Shown in pieces: positions 29,469-39,477 of a DNA stretch of 64,000 bases. The notes beneath the pieces were generated by a model. That model saw only the letters and a list, made by a program, of their open reading frames with translations, did no database searches and had not been told where the DNA came from. Position 1 is the stretch's first letter. Each line of letters starts with the position of its first letter. The position numbers and the translations under genes are program-made. Location: positions 954,001-1,018,000 of the forward strand of contig NZ_CP036536.1 in NCBI RefSeq assembly GCF_005222225.1. The letters run 5' to 3'. Source of the DNA: Salinimonas lutimaris. Lineage in GTDB: Bacteria > Pseudomonadota > Gammaproteobacteria > Enterobacterales > Alteromonadaceae.

Positions 29469-29691
29469 TGCCACCGCTAATGCACTTAAAAAGCGCCTTC
29501 AATTTGTTCCACACTGGTGTGACAGAATGATGGCAAAATGGTTTGGCTATTCTTCTAAATAAATGCAAAAAAATGACGCAAAGCGCTGAGAAATTCTGTA
29601 CAATCCGCGCACATTTTTTCCTCTGCATGAAAAATACTCATCTTTTCATCGGGCTTTTGCAGCGCCCGGGCAGATAAACAGGCTTTACTTA

Positions 29692-31527
29692 ATGAACACT
29701 TACGATATTTCAAAGTTGAGAAACATTGCGATCATCGCGCACGTTGACCACGGCAAAACCACCCTGGTCGACAAACTGCTACAGCAATCCGGTACGCTGG
29801 AGAGCCGTGGTGAGGCCGAAGAGCGCATCATGGATTCCAACGACATCGAAAAAGAACGTGGTATTACCATCCTGGCGAAAAACACCGCCATCAACTGGAA
29901 AGATTACCACATTAATATCGTAGATACTCCGGGACACGCTGACTTCGGTGGTGAAGTTGAGCGGGTTATGTCAATGGCTGACTCTGTACTGCTGCTGGTT
30001 GATGCGCAGGAAGGCCCGATGCCACAAACACGCTTCGTGACTCAAAAAGCATTTGCTCAGGGTCTGAAACCTATCGTGGTTATTAACAAAATTGACAAGC
30101 CGGGCGCACGTCCTGACTGGGTAATGGATCAGGTATTTGACCTGTTCGACAACCTGGGCGCAACCGACGAGCAGCTAGACTTTGACGTTGTATACGCATC
30201 TGCCATCAATGGCTGGGCGTCACTGGATGCCGATACGGTGGGTACTGACATGAACCCGCTGTTTGAAACCATCATTGAAAAAGTGAATGCACCTAATACT
30301 GACCCTGACGGTCCGTTCCAGATGCAGATTTCACAGCTGGACTACAACTCTTATGTTGGTGTTGTTGGCGTGGGTCGGATTAAGCGTGGCTCAGTTAAAC
30401 TGAACCAGCAGGTAACGATTGTTGATAAAGAAGGCAACAAGCGTAACGGTAAAGTCGGCCAGGTTCTGACTTACCTGGGTCTGCAGCGTTTTGAAGCAGA
30501 AAAAGCCAGTGCCGGTGATATCATCGCGGTAACCGGTCTGGGCGAGCTGAAAATCTCTGATACCATTTGTGACCAGAACGTTGTTGAAGCCTTGCCTGCG
30601 CTGACGGTTGATGAGCCAACCGTCACGATGACTTTCCAGGTTAACACGTCGCCGTTCTCTGGCCGTGAAGGTAAATACGTGACGTCACGTAACATCCTTG
30701 ATCGTCTGAATGATGAACTGGTACACAACGTTGCCCTGCGCGTTGAAGAAACAGAGAACCCGGATAAATTCCGCGTATCAGGCCGTGGTGAACTGCACCT
30801 GGGCATCCTGATTGAAAACATGCGTCGTGAAGGTTACGAGCTGGCGGTATCACGCCCTGAAGTAATCCTGAAAGAAGACGAAGCGGGTAACATTGAAGAG
30901 CCGTTTGAAACACTGACTATCGACTGTGAAGAAGAAGATCAGGGTTCAATCATGGAACAGCTGGGCTACCGTAAAGCTGAGCTGACGGATATGTCTCCGG
31001 ATGGTAAAGGTCGCGTGCGTATGGACTTTATCATTCCAAGCCGTGGCCTGATTGGTTTCCAGACTGAATTTATGACACTGACGTCAGGTTCAGGCCTGCT
31101 GTATCATACATTTGACCATTACGGCCCGCACAAAGGCGGTAAGATTGGCCAGCGTAAAAACGGTGTTCTGATTGCCAACGCACCAGGTAAAGCACTGACT
31201 AACGCGCTGTTCAACCTGCAGGAACGTGGTCGTCTGTTCATTGGTCACGGTGTTGAAGTATACGAAGGCATGGTTATCGGTATTCACAGCCGCGAAAATG
31301 ACCTGACAGTAAACGCTTTGAAAGGTAAGCAGCTGACGAACGTACGTGCATCAGGTACCGATGAAGCGCAGAACCTGGTTCCGCCAGTTCGCATGACACT
31401 GGAGCAGGCACTTGAGTTTATCGATGATGATGAGCTGGTAGAAGTTACGCCGCAAAGCATCCGTATTCGTAAGCGTTTCCTGACTGAAAACGAACGTAAG
31501 CGTGCTTCTCGTTCAGCTAAAGAGTAA
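29692..31527 (+). CDS. typA: Translational GTPase TypA/BipA
   Basis: Ribosome-associated GTPase of the EF-G/LepA group, involved in 50S assembly and stress or cold growth. The 611-residue protein has the P-loop AHVDHGKTT near residues 17-25, the switch [16 protein letters not shown] and the NKID specificity motif, followed by beta-barrel, EF-G-like and the BipA-specific C-terminal domains. The reading frame starts with [20 protein letters not shown]. It is divergent from glnA, as in E. coli, and has its own terminator. Confidence 0.97.
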   Translation: MNTYDISKLRNIAIIAHVDHGKTTLVDKLLQQSGTLESRGEAEERIMDSNDIEKERGITILAKNTAINWKDYHINIVDTPGHADFGGEVERVMSMADSVLLLVDAQEGPMPQTRFVTQKAFAQGLKPIVVINKIDKPGARPDWVMDQVFDLFDNLGATDEQLDFDVVYASAINGWASLDADTVGTDMNPLFETIIEKVNAPNTDPDGPFQMQISQLDYNSYVGVVGVGRIKRGSVKLNQQVTIVDKEGNKRNGKVGQVLTYLGLQRFEAEKASAGDIIAVTGLGELKISDTICDQNVVEALPALTVDEPTVTMTFQVNTSPFSGREGKYVTSRNILDRLNDELVHNVALRVEETENPDKFRVSGRGELHLGILIENMRREGYELAVSRPEVILKEDEAGNIEEPFETLTIDCEEEDQGSIMEQLGYRKAELTDMSPDGKGRVRMDFIIPSRGLIGFQTEFMTLTSGSGLLYHTFDHYGPHKGGKIGQRKNGVLIANAPGKALTNALFNLQERGRLFIGHGVEVYEGMVIGIHSRENDLTVNALKGKQLTNVRASGTDEAQNLVPPVRMTLEQALEFIDDDELVEVTPQSIRIRKRFLTENERKRASRSAKE

Positions 31528-31560
31528 TCACTTACTTAGCGTAGTCGAATATAAATGAAA

Positions 31561-31587
31561 AACGCCGGCCTTGTTGCCGGCGTTTTT
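31561..31587 (+). terminator. Intrinsic terminator after typA
   Basis: AACGCCGGC / GCCGGCGTT (9 bp, six-base loop) followed by TTT, 33 bases after the typA stop. An A-run precedes the stem. Confidence 0.87.
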
Positions 31588-31700
31588 GTTTCTACAACTT
31601 ACGAATAATAGCAATTGCATGATGATGACGTATGCTTACACTGAACTTGCACAAAAAGCAGCCGGTGCAAGCGGCGATGAATCAACCGCAGGATAATAAG

Positions 31701-32084
31701 ATGTCTGTACAGTCTGTGGTGGTGATCGATGATGACCGGATCACTGCCGAACTGATTACCGATGCGCTGGAGCAGCAACTTGGCGTGGATGTATATAGCT
31801 TTAACCGCAGTAAGCAGGCGCGGGATTTTTTGCTGCAGCAAACCAATGCCACGGTGTCACTTATTATCAGCGATCAGATGATGCCAGATTTCAACGGGCT
31901 CGATCTGCTGCAAGCCTGCCGGCAGGCCGGACTGACCGTGCCGTTTTTATTACTGACCTCTGATGCTACCCGGGATACTGTAATAAAAGCCCGTCAGCAC
32001 GGCGCCAGTCAGTTTGTTGCCAAACCCTTCGCAGTTAACAACCTGCTGGATAAGGTCCGGGCTTTGCTGCCCCAGACAGCCTGA
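31701..32084 (+). CDS. Orphan single-domain response regulator (CheY-like receiver)
   Basis: A 127-residue stand-alone receiver. All active-site positions are present: acidic pair in VVIDDD (residues 10-12), phosphorylated Asp58 in LIISDQMMPDFNG, Thr/Ser in LLLTSD and Lys in FVAKPFA. There is no output domain. I chose the ATG at 31701 because AGGA lies at the right distance upstream and the receiver begins immediately; in-frame ATG codons at 31632 and 31677 would add unstructured sequence. No kinase gene adjoins it, so its partner is unknown. It could shuttle phosphate in a relay or act by protein binding. Confidence 0.85.
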   Translation: MSVQSVVVIDDDRITAELITDALEQQLGVDVYSFNRSKQARDFLLQQTNATVSLIISDQMMPDFNGLDLLQACRQAGLTVPFLLLTSDATRDTVIKARQHGASQFVAKPFAVNNLLDKVRALLPQTA

Positions 32085-32192
32085 CGTCTGTATCCATCTC
32101 ATTCCTAAATCTTCTAACAAGGCACTGGATAGCGCTGACCGGTGTTGGGTACACTGATGTGACAATTCGCTAATAATTAAGGATTTGCATCC

Positions 32193-33329
32193 GTGCCATA
32201 TAATTTTGATCAGACGCCTTCCCGCGAAGGAACTTATTCTTTTAAATGGGAAAAGTACAAAGGACAGGACATTGTACCGGCCTGGGTGGCCGATACAGAA
32301 TTTCGCTGTGCAGATCCCATCCTCGACGCTATTCATCAGCGTGCTGATCACGGTAATTTAGGCTACGTACTGCCAAACCACTATCAGCCAGCCATTGACG
32401 CTGTGGCCCGCTGGCTTAAAGACAAGCATAACTGGCACATTGATAAGCAGTGGCTGGTCTGGATGCCGGGCGTGGTGCCGGCGTTTAATGCAGCCTGTAA
32501 AGCCTACTGCGAGGCCGGCGATAAGGTAATGGTTCAGGTACCTAACTATCCACCATTACTGGCAGCGCCCAAACTGAACAACCTGGAGCGGGTTGATATT
32601 GATACCATTGAGGTTGACGGACGGTTTACACTGGATCTGGACCAGCTGGCGCAGGCTGCACAGGATCCGGCCTGCAAACTGCTTGTTCTATGTAACCCAA
32701 TGAACCCGGTGGGCTCTGTGTTAAATGCAGACGAGCTGGCCCGGATTGCTGAGATCTGTAATACCAATGATGTGGTGCTGTGCTCAGATGAAATTCATTG
32801 TGATCTGATTCTTGACGATAACGCGACGCATATTCCGGCAGGTCGTGAAGCCGCCCTCAAAGACAATTCGGTGACCCTGATGGCAGCTAGCAAAACATTT
32901 AATATTGCAGGCTTAGGCGCATCGTTTGCCATTATTCCAAATGCCACCCTACGTCAGCAGTTTGTCAGCGCGGCAGCGGGCATGGTGCCCTGGGTAAACC
33001 AGCTCGGCCTGCTGGCCACAGAAGCGGCCTTTACCCAGTGTGATGACTGGCATCAGGCGCAGCTGGCCTATCTGCGTGATAACCGGGATCTCCTGGTCTC
33101 ACGGATTAATGCGATTGAGGGATTGTCGGTGAAAAGCCAGGAAGCGACATTTCTGGCCTGGGTCGATGCGTCGGGCTTAGGTGTGGATGATGTACAAAAA
33201 TGGGCCGAACAGCGCGGTGTCGGCCCATCTGCGGGTGTGGATTTTGGTGCGCCGGATCATTTTCGGATTAACTTTGGCTGCAGTCGCGCCATGTTAACGG
33301 AGATCCTTGACCGACTGGCTTCAGAATAA
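32193..33329 (+). CDS. patB: PatB/MalY-type C-S beta-lyase (PLP aminotransferase fold)
   Basis: A 378-residue fold-type I PLP enzyme cleaving cystathionine or other S-conjugates to pyruvate, ammonia and a thiol. GTG start at 32193. The opening FDQTPSREGTYSFKWEKY and WVADTEF are characteristic of the MalY/PatB group; the PLP lysine is Lys234 in AASKTFNIAG; LCNPMNPVG and SDEIHCDL are the usual cofactor-contact motifs. It converges on the NRAMP gene with a 9-base overlap. It could serve methionine synthesis or thiol salvage. Confidence 0.88.
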   Translation: MPYNFDQTPSREGTYSFKWEKYKGQDIVPAWVADTEFRCADPILDAIHQRADHGNLGYVLPNHYQPAIDAVARWLKDKHNWHIDKQWLVWMPGVVPAFNAACKAYCEAGDKVMVQVPNYPPLLAAPKLNNLERVDIDTIEVDGRFTLDLDQLAQAAQDPACKLLVLCNPMNPVGSVLNADELARIAEICNTNDVVLCSDEIHCDLILDDNATHIPAGREAALKDNSVTLMAASKTFNIAGLGASFAIIPNATLRQQFVSAAAGMVPWVNQLGLLATEAAFTQCDDWHQAQLAYLRDNRDLLVSRINAIEGLSVKSQEATFLAWVDASGLGVDDVQKWAEQRGVGPSAGVDFGAPDHFRINFGCSRAMLTEILDRLASE

Positions 33330-34514
33330 CGAAGCCAGTTTATACAGCCCAAGACATACCACAAACGCGACAACCAGCAGCCCCAGCAGGTTGCTGGCGG
33401 TCGCGTTTTTAAATTGTCCCAGAGTGTTATTACGATTCATCACAACCAGCAGGAAAATGGCTACAATCGGTAGCAACAGTCCATTAGCGGCCTGGGCGAA
33501 CAAAATGGCAGACAGCGGCTTAAATCCAACACCTGCGATAATCACCCCAATGGTAATAATGCTCATCCATACGGCTTTAAAGGGTCTGCTATGCATGTCC
33601 TGACTCAGGCCCAGCGCGCCGCACACGGCATAACTTGCTGCCAGAGGCGCTGTAATGGAGCTGGTTAGTCCGGCGGCAAATAAGCCCGCAGCGAAAAACC
33701 ACTGGGCGCTTTCTCCAAGCACCGGCTCAAGTTGCTTACCCATATTCCCGGCATCCATCGTGGCTGACTGACCAAAAAAGGCCATCATTGCGGTCGCCAT
33801 CACCACCAGAGTAATCAGTCCGCCAAAGCCGATGGCAAACACAGACTGCTTACGCGATGCATCAATAGAGCGGGCCTTATCTTCACCGGCATAGTTTTGC
33901 GCTGTCAGGCTGGCGTGCAGAAACAGGTTGTAAGGCACTATGGTGGTGCCCACCAGGGCCAGAATCATGGTGATAGACTCTGTATCCAGTTGTGGTGCAC
34001 TTAATTGGGCAAACATGGCTGTCCAGTCGGGGCCGGCAGCGAATAAGGTAACAAAAAACACAATAGCCATAGCGATGACCAGTACGACCAGCACCGACTC
34101 AATCATTTTGTATTTACCGGACCATAACAGGGCAGCTGAAATGGCCCCCAGAATGATTGCCCAGTTACCGGTGCCAATGCCCATAAACGCATCGAGTCCG
34201 ATAGCCGCTCCGGTAAGGTTGCCCGACTCGTAAGCCGCATTACCTATGCCAACCGCTGCGACAATCAGCCCTGAGAACAAAAAGCGCAGAGTCTTGTTGC
34301 TGCTGATATCCTTAAGATTGGTAGCCAGTCCCTGACCGGTGGCGATACCCAGGCGCGCAGCCATATCCTGCAGCACCATGGTCGCCACAATAGAAAACAA
34401 TAAGGCCCATACCAGATGAAAGCCGAAATTGGCTCCAGCAATACTGGCGGTGGTCACTGTACCCGGGCCAATGAAGGCCGCGGCAATAATATATCCGGAT
34501 TTATCTTTTGCCAT
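33321..34514 (-). CDS. NRAMP-family divalent metal transporter, atypical metal site
   Basis: A 397-residue inner-membrane protein with about 11 helices and the NRAMP fold pattern (LVWALLFSIVATMVLQDMAA resembles helix 2). The canonical helix-1 motif DPGN is replaced by GPGT (residues 16-19), and the helix-6 motif MPHN/MPHV by VPYN (193-196). The Asp, Asn and Met that bind Mn2+/Fe2+ in MntH are therefore mostly missing. Substrate may be another ion or compound. It is not MntH by motif. The 5' region contains an 8-bp dyad (34549-34584). Confidence 0.85.
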   Translation of the reverse strand: MAKDKSGYIIAAAFIGPGTVTTASIAGANFGFHLVWALLFSIVATMVLQDMAARLGIATGQGLATNLKDISSNKTLRFLFSGLIVAAVGIGNAAYESGNLTGAAIGLDAFMGIGTGNWAIILGAISAALLWSGKYKMIESVLVVLVIAMAIVFFVTLFAAGPDWTAMFAQLSAPQLDTESITMILALVGTTIVPYNLFLHASLTAQNYAGEDKARSIDASRKQSVFAIGFGGLITLVVMATAMMAFFGQSATMDAGNMGKQLEPVLGESAQWFFAAGLFAAGLTSSITAPLAASYAVCGALGLSQDMHSRPFKAVWMSIITIGVIIAGVGFKPLSAILFAQAANGLLLPIVAIFLLVVMNRNNTLGQFKNATASNLLGLLVVAFVVCLGLYKLASLF

Positions 34515-34964
34515 GTTCGGTCTGCCTGTTAAACATGCGGTGTATTTTCACCTGAAGCTGTAATCATTCCGGTCGATTCAGGTGCCATTTTTTAAAGGGT
34601 GCGGATGGTAAAGAAAACTTTCTCATCAACCAAGAGGGATCGCTAACTTTTTTATACTTAAATTGATAAGTTGCTAAAAAATAGAAAAACTCTTTAAAAC
34701 GATAAGCTTTTTGTTGAAGCCATTGTTAAACATACGCTTTGTTTGTTTATAGGTACAATGAAACGCGTTTTGCAGCACGCAGAGTCTGAAAAAGAAAGTC
34801 AGGTTTACAGGCTTATATTCAAAAAAACACTGTTGGGCCTATAAATGGCAAAGTGTTGAAAAATAAAACGGTTTATTAAATTGGCCGGGCGGTGGCGTGA
34901 AAGTGGCCGGGTTTTCGCGTAATCTGAACAGACACCCAATCTATGATGCCGGAACAGAATAACC
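34515..34964. other. AT-rich intergenic region between NRAMP and UPF0149 genes
   Basis: 450 bases, strongly AT-rich, with no convincing gene. It contains a dyad CACCTGAA (34549-34556) / TTCAGGTG (34577-34584) just upstream of the NRAMP gene, and two direct copies of TGGCCGGG (34882 and 34904, 22 bases apart) just upstream of the UPF0149 gene. Both could be regulator sites; neither matches a site I can name. Confidence 0.6.
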
Positions 34965-35597
34965 GTGACGACCGATGCGATTAGTACGCTTTACCAAATG
35001 CCTGCAGCCCGGCAATGCCTGCTTGAGGAGTACCAGACCCGGGGGGTGATATTTGCCATGGCTGCTGCGCCGGAAATTCCTTTACCTGAGACCTGGATGC
35101 CCTGGGTGATAGGCAATACCACTGAGCATTTACCCAGTGATGTGGTGGATGAGATTGCGCAGTATCTGATGGCAGGTCTGCGCGACACTCTGGATATGAT
35201 GCGCCAGGACAAGCGGTTGTTGCCGTTAGGTTGTAGCTGGCAGGAAGAAGCAGGAGAGCGAGCCCGGTTACAGAACTGGCTGACCGGTGTACTGCACGGA
35301 CATCAGCAACTGGAGCCAGTGTGGCAACAAGCGTGGGATAATGCACCTGCTGAGGCATTTACGGAGGCGCCGGATAAGCGCTTATCGCGGTGCCTGAAGC
35401 TTTTCAGTACGCTGGCCCGGCCACAACTGGCTCTACACAATCGCAGCGCCGGGCAGGCAAAGCAGTTGGCTCAGAATTTTGCGGTGCTGGCCAGACAACT
35501 GCCGGCTATTTTACACGATTATGTTGAGTTGGCCGGGTTACTTGCAGCACAGTTGCCCAATCAGTTTGAGACGTTTGTTAAACACCCTGAGGATTAA
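34965..35597 (+). CDS. UPF0149 (YecA/YgfB-like) family protein
   Basis: A 210-residue cytoplasmic helical protein, GTG start. The paired tryptophan/glycine patterns (PETWMPWVIGNT, then RLQNWLTGVLHGHQQLEPVW with an AWD block) fit the YecA/YgfB family, whose members have two helical repeats. The family has no settled function; YgfB in Pseudomonas modulates an antibiotic-resistance regulator. No SEC-C zinc motif is seen at the C-terminus, unlike YecA itself. The upstream region is unusually long (450 bases). Confidence 0.7.
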   Translation: MTTDAISTLYQMPAARQCLLEEYQTRGVIFAMAAAPEIPLPETWMPWVIGNTTEHLPSDVVDEIAQYLMAGLRDTLDMMRQDKRLLPLGCSWQEEAGERARLQNWLTGVLHGHQQLEPVWQQAWDNAPAEAFTEAPDKRLSRCLKLFSTLARPQLALHNRSAGQAKQLAQNFAVLARQLPAILHDYVELAGLLAAQLPNQFETFVKHPED

Positions 35598-35604
35598 CGG
35601 TTAC

Positions 35605-35778
35605 TCAGGTTTTTTTGGTCAGTGACTCGCGCATGAGCGAAATATGCTGACTCAGTTCATTCTTCGCCGCTTCGTAAGCCTGACTCAGCTCCGCTGAGTC
35701 AGGCTCTTTCATTAACTGACGAAAAGCTTCGTCAGTTTTCGCCAGTAATACTTTCAGGCGCTGGTTGGTTACGTCCAT
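35605..35778 (-). CDS. Small conserved-looking helical protein of unknown function
   Basis: A 57-residue charged protein (MDVTNQRLKVLLAKTDEAF at the start) predicted almost wholly helical and probably coiled-coil, without cysteines or a signal peptide. An in-frame GTG at 35802 would add eight residues; the ATG at 35778 looks better. It lies seven bases from the converging UPF0149 gene. I do not recognise the family. Codon use and charge pattern look coding, but a gene this short is uncertain. Confidence 0.55.
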   Translation of the reverse strand: MDVTNQRLKVLLAKTDEAFRQLMKEPDSAELSQAYEAAKNELSQHISLMRESLTKKT

Positions 35779-35886
35779 GCTACTTTTTTCCGTATCGCCC
35801 ACAGCCTGCCGGGCTACCGACGTGCTGATGATTTAATGAACAATCAGTATAGCAAAGAAAGCATGTGCATATACGCAACTTAGGTA

Positions 35887-36315
35887 TTAAAACGGTTTTA
35901 CCACCGCAAGAATCACAATACCGAGTAAAACCAGTACAGGTGCCTCATTTAAAATACGATAAAACTTGTCTGAACGGGTGTTCTCATCCCGGGCAAACTG
36001 CTTAAGCAGCTTTAGTAAATAAAAATGGTAAGCGTACAGGCCAACCAGCAGCGTAAGCTTGGCATGCAGCCAGCCTGAATGTTTCAGCCAGTCCAGGCCA
36101 TAGGTAACAATGAGGGCAACGCCGAAAAACAGGGTCAGGAACGCAAACGGGGTGACAAACAGCCATAACCGGCGCTCCATAATCTTAAATTGGTCCCTGA
36201 CGGCCTGGTCGGTGGTCTGGGCATGGTAAACAAACAGCCTTGGCAGATAAAAAATGCCTGCCATCCAGGCGACCATAAAAAAAATATGCAGGGCTTTTAG
36301 CCACAGAATTGTCAT
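35887..36315 (-). CDS. hemJ: Protoporphyrinogen IX oxidase HemJ
   Basis: Membrane enzyme oxidising protoporphyrinogen IX in haem synthesis (UPF0093/HemJ). The 142-residue protein has four membrane helices. The opening LKALHIFFMVAWMAGIFYLP includes His10, the conserved haem-ligand histidine, followed by RLFVYHA and FKIMERRLW, which are diagnostic; the conserved lysine is in HAKLTLL. It lies 12 bases downstream of the CLC gene on the same strand and may be transcribed with it. Confidence 0.92.
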   Translation of the reverse strand: MTILWLKALHIFFMVAWMAGIFYLPRLFVYHAQTTDQAVRDQFKIMERRLWLFVTPFAFLTLFFGVALIVTYGLDWLKHSGWLHAKLTLLVGLYAYHFYLLKLLKQFARDENTRSDKFYRILNEAPVLVLLGIVILAVVKPF

Positions 36316-36327
36316 TGGTTTACCTCG

Positions 36328-38019
36328 TTAATACTGGGTGCGCTGAAGAAAGCTCTGTAATGTGTTCCAGGTAATAACACCTATCACTTCACGGGGTGAG
36401 GTATCATAAATGTATACCGCACCGGCCCGGGCATTTTTCAGCTTTTCGTATACTTCATACAGAGTACACTGACTGCTCAGCCCTTCAATTTTGACATAGT
36501 TCAGGGCTTTGGCGTCATGTTCAAGACTGACATCAAACTGAATAAGACGAAACCGGGTTTCCTGTTCCAGGGTGTGTTGCTGCAATACCAGAGCCCGTGG
36601 CTGGTCATCCAGATATTGTTCAATGATCGTATCCGGCGCATCCTTGAATATTTTGAATTCTTTGACCATGGCCGCCAGCACACCGGTTTTTTCCAGAGCT
36701 TCGCGAGTGGACGTGATGGCATAGGGCAGGTTTTGATAATCCAGTTGGCGGATAAAAATAGACCGGTTGCCCAGAAACTGAGTCGAGGTAACATAGGCAG
36801 GCACAATCACCAGCATGGCCGGCAGAATAATCTGCGGGCTGTAAGACAGCTCCATCACTGCCGATAGGGCAGCCAGCGGTGCGTGCAGCACTGCGGTGAG
36901 CATGCCGGCCACCCCCAGCAGAGCAAAGCTGCTGGTATAATCTGCCACATCAATAATGCCGCTCAGGGGCAATAATAAAATTGCCCCGGCCAGCATGCCG
37001 ATTATCATGACCGGACCCATGATGCCACCAGGAATGCCCAGACCAATAGCAAAAACAGCCAGAACAAACTTGGCCAGCAACAGCGCGACCAGAAAACCGG
37101 TGCCTGGCTGAGCGGTGAACAGAGTTTCGATACTTTCAAAACTGGCACCACTGGCTTCGGGTAAAAAGACGGTCACCAGCCCGGTGATGACACCTGCCAG
37201 AATCAGTCGCCAAATCATATTGACGTGACGAAACAGGGTCATGACCCGCATCAGCTGGTTATTAAACAGGGCGGCCAGCGCACCTAGGCAAATGCCAAGT
37301 AACACCAGATAAAAGTACATCCATTCACTAAATACCGCGAAGGATAAAAACGACAGCTCGTTGAATTCGCCAAATACCATGCGGGTCAGCACCGAGCCGC
37401 AGGCTGCTGCCAGCATCACAGGCACAAAAATATGGATTTTGTATTCGCGCAGCACCACTTCCATCACAAAAATAACAGCCGCAAATGGCGTGTTGAACGA
37501 AGCAGAAATACCGGCGGCTATGCCACAGCCGGCAAGAATACGAATACTGTTGTAGGGGAGTCTGAGCCACTGACCCAGGTAGCTGCTGCCAGAAGCGCCC
37601 AAATGTACACTGGGACCTTCGCGACCCACCACAAAGCCGCCGGCCAGCGCAAACATACCGCCAAAAAACTGATTGATGGTAGTGCGAAAAGGGACATAAC
37701 CGTAAAACATCTTGACCCGGTGGATAACAAACGGAATGCCCATGCGGTAGTGTTTAAACCCAGTCAGGTAAGCAACCAGCAGGATCATCAGTACTGCGGC
37801 AACCGGGAGAATGAAACGGGCCAGGGCAGCATTATTAAGCCACAGAGTTAAACTGTGTAGTACACTGTTGTGAAGCCATTCATAACACAGCCGGAACAGG
37901 ATAATCAGCCCTGCTGCAATCAGACCACCGGCAATGCCAAGTAAACACACCAGCACTGAGGTGCGGGGATGGGCAAGTTCTTGACGAAGTCCGTTCAGCT
38001 GCATGAAATGGCCCGACAA
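36328..38019 (-). CDS. CLC-family anion channel/transporter with CBS domains, atypical filter
   Basis: A 563-residue membrane protein: CLC core (about 20-430) plus two C-terminal CBS-like segments (about 445-560). The gating glutamate is kept at Glu134 in GREGP, and FNTPFAAVIF and GLGIPGGIMGP match CLC helices. By eye against E. coli ClcA, the chloride-binding serine of GSGIP is Met93 (RMGIP), the inner proton glutamate 203 is Val188 (MEVV), and Tyr445 aligns with Phe in SIFIRQL. Loss of the proton glutamate suggests a channel, or altered coupling; a Met at the serine site also occurs in some fluoride CLCs. Substrate uncertain. Confidence 0.87.
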   Translation of the reverse strand: MSGHFMQLNGLRQELAHPRTSVLVCLLGIAGGLIAAGLIILFRLCYEWLHNSVLHSLTLWLNNAALARFILPVAAVLMILLVAYLTGFKHYRMGIPFVIHRVKMFYGYVPFRTTINQFFGGMFALAGGFVVGREGPSVHLGASGSSYLGQWLRLPYNSIRILAGCGIAAGISASFNTPFAAVIFVMEVVLREYKIHIFVPVMLAAACGSVLTRMVFGEFNELSFLSFAVFSEWMYFYLVLLGICLGALAALFNNQLMRVMTLFRHVNMIWRLILAGVITGLVTVFLPEASGASFESIETLFTAQPGTGFLVALLLAKFVLAVFAIGLGIPGGIMGPVMIIGMLAGAILLLPLSGIIDVADYTSSFALLGVAGMLTAVLHAPLAALSAVMELSYSPQIILPAMLVIVPAYVTSTQFLGNRSIFIRQLDYQNLPYAITSTREALEKTGVLAAMVKEFKIFKDAPDTIIEQYLDDQPRALVLQQHTLEQETRFRLIQFDVSLEHDAKALNYVKIEGLSSQCTLYEVYEKLKNARAGAVYIYDTSPREVIGVITWNTLQSFLQRTQY

Positions 38020-38080
38020 CGGGGGGTAACCATAGTATGCTGTCAGCTTATCACAACTACTTACTTTTCCTAAGTTTAAC

Positions 38081-38839
38081 GTGAAATCAACCAGTACAGG
38101 GAAGACGCGCGTGCGACCACCAAAAATAATAACAACAGCAATGGTATGTTTAGTGGTAGGTCTTATTATCGGGGCTTTGATGCATCACGGATTTCAGGGA
38201 AACCTGCCGTATCAGCTTGAAAAAGCCCGCGCTACCCAGACATTACTGAACAGGGAAAATGCCCGGCTGACCACACACAATGCAACACTGGAAGCGCGGT
38301 TGCTGCTCAGTCATGAAGAATTGTCTCAGGCGCTGACGCGAGAGAAAACCCTGCGTGCAGAGCTGCACAAAGCCAGTGAAACGGTGGCTTTTTATAAAAA
38401 TGTGATGGCCCCAGAGCAAGTGACCGACGGATTTATTATCGATGGCCTGCAAATTATCCCTGCCGGGCAAGCAACGGACGATGGTCGCAGGCTCTTTCAG
38501 GCTGACTTTGTACTGTTGCAGCAAATTAACCGGCGGGCGGTTATCAAGGGGTTTTTAAATATGTGTGTGGTAGGGCAGAGCGAGGGAAAAGCGCACAGTG
38601 TGTGTGCTGGCAGCCCAGAGTTGCTGCCGGACGGGCCGCTGAAATACCGGTTTAAGTTTTTTCAGGCAGTGTCGTTTGAGTTTGTACTGCCGGCCAGCTT
38701 TTCGCCTGAGTACATCGACTTTGTCTCCGATGTATACCAGTACACCACCAAACGCCAGGATTTTTTCTGGCAGGCAGACTGGCAGTCGGTGTTACAGACA
38801 CCTGACGATGTGGCCAGTGAACATGCTGACGGGCATTGA
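38081..38839 (+). CDS. DUF6776 membrane-anchored coiled-coil protein
   Basis: A 252-residue protein with one N-terminal membrane helix (about 17-38: [18 protein letters not shown]), a coiled coil at about 45-105 and a beta-rich domain after [13 protein letters not shown]. It would be inserted in the inner membrane with the bulk in the periplasm. It resembles the DUF6776 family often found just upstream of erpA in marine gammaproteobacteria; here erpA follows after 74 bases. No enzymatic motif is visible. The start at 38081 could be slightly further in. Confidence 0.72.
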   Translation: MKSTSTGKTRVRPPKIITTAMVCLVVGLIIGALMHHGFQGNLPYQLEKARATQTLLNRENARLTTHNATLEARLLLSHEELSQALTREKTLRAELHKASETVAFYKNVMAPEQVTDGFIIDGLQIIPAGQATDDGRRLFQADFVLLQQINRRAVIKGFLNMCVVGQSEGKAHSVCAGSPELLPDGPLKYRFKFFQAVSFEFVLPASFSPEYIDFVSDVYQYTTKRQDFFWQADWQSVLQTPDDVASEHADGH

Positions 38840-38913
38840 TCGCACCGTCAGAGTGTAAGATAATTTGCATAGTGGTAGTTGGCTGCCGCTATGATTTTCG
38901 CAAAGAGGTTAAT

Positions 38914-39258
38914 ATGTCAGTAGAAACAGCTTTGCCCATCGAATTTTCGGATGCGGCAGCGCGCAAGGTAAAAGAACTGGTCACTGAAGAAGAAAATCCG
39001 GAGCTGAAACTTCGGGTGTATGTTACCGGTGGCGGCTGCTCAGGTTTCCAGTATGGTTTCACCTTTGATGAAAAAGTGAATGAAGGTGATATGACCATCG
39101 ATAAAGACGAGGTGACCCTGGTGGTGGACCCCATGAGTCTGCAATATCTGGTCGGTGGTGTAGTGGACTATGTAGAAGGCCTGGAAGGCTCACGTTTTTT
39201 AGTTAATAACCCGAATGCCACAACAACCTGTGGTTGCGGAGCCAGCTTCAGCGTGTAA
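38914..39258 (+). CDS. erpA: Iron-sulfur cluster insertion protein ErpA
   Basis: A-type carrier that delivers Fe-S clusters to apo-enzymes, including the isoprenoid enzymes IspG/IspH. The 114-residue protein, the same length as E. coli ErpA, has the three ligand cysteines Cys42 (GGGCSGFQ), Cys106 and Cys108 (CGCGASF). I chose the ATG at 38914, which follows AGAGG, over an upstream in-frame ATG at 38836 that adds 26 residues unlike the family. A terminator follows. Confidence 0.96.
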   Translation: MSVETALPIEFSDAAARKVKELVTEEENPELKLRVYVTGGGCSGFQYGFTFDEKVNEGDMTIDKDEVTLVVDPMSLQYLVGGVVDYVEGLEGSRFLVNNPNATTTCGCGASFSV

Positions 39259-39298
39259 CCCCGCGTGCAGCGAACATATCCTGTTATTCGTTTTGCAA

Positions 39299-39324
39299 AG
39301 CCTCGTCTGTGACGGGGCTTTTTT
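39299..39324 (+). terminator. Intrinsic terminator after erpA
   Basis: AGCCTCGTC / GACGGGGCT (9 bp with one G-T pair, three-base loop) followed by six T residues. Confidence 0.87.
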
Positions 39325-39477
39325 CTTGTTATTCCGGTTATCCTGCACACTGGCAATTTGAACGAATTTTCTTCGCTGGTGACTATCGGCGGTTATCGCT
39401 TATCGCTACTATCGAACACATCGCATCTGGACTGTGAGCGCCATCATCATCGCAGTCCGCTTAGCTAAGGAAGATTT

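Larger units (their letters stand above)
29236..29691. other. Divergent regulatory region glnA / typA
   Basis: 456 bases without a convincing gene. The glnA side carries the sigma-54 promoter and NtrC sites listed separately. The typA side is AT-rich; TACAAT at 29599-29604 could be a -10 element, but no well-spaced -35 was found. Short frames on the minus strand here (29225-29628) have no coding character. Confidence 0.7.

Noticed and set aside
29225..29628. Small minus-strand frames between glnA and typA
   Set aside because: They overlap the sigma-54 promoter and NtrC sites and have no recognisable protein features.
34928..34940. AGACACCCAA upstream of the UPF0149 gene as another copy of the repeat
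   Set aside because: A single imperfect copy without the flanking AACA; chance is a sufficient explanation.
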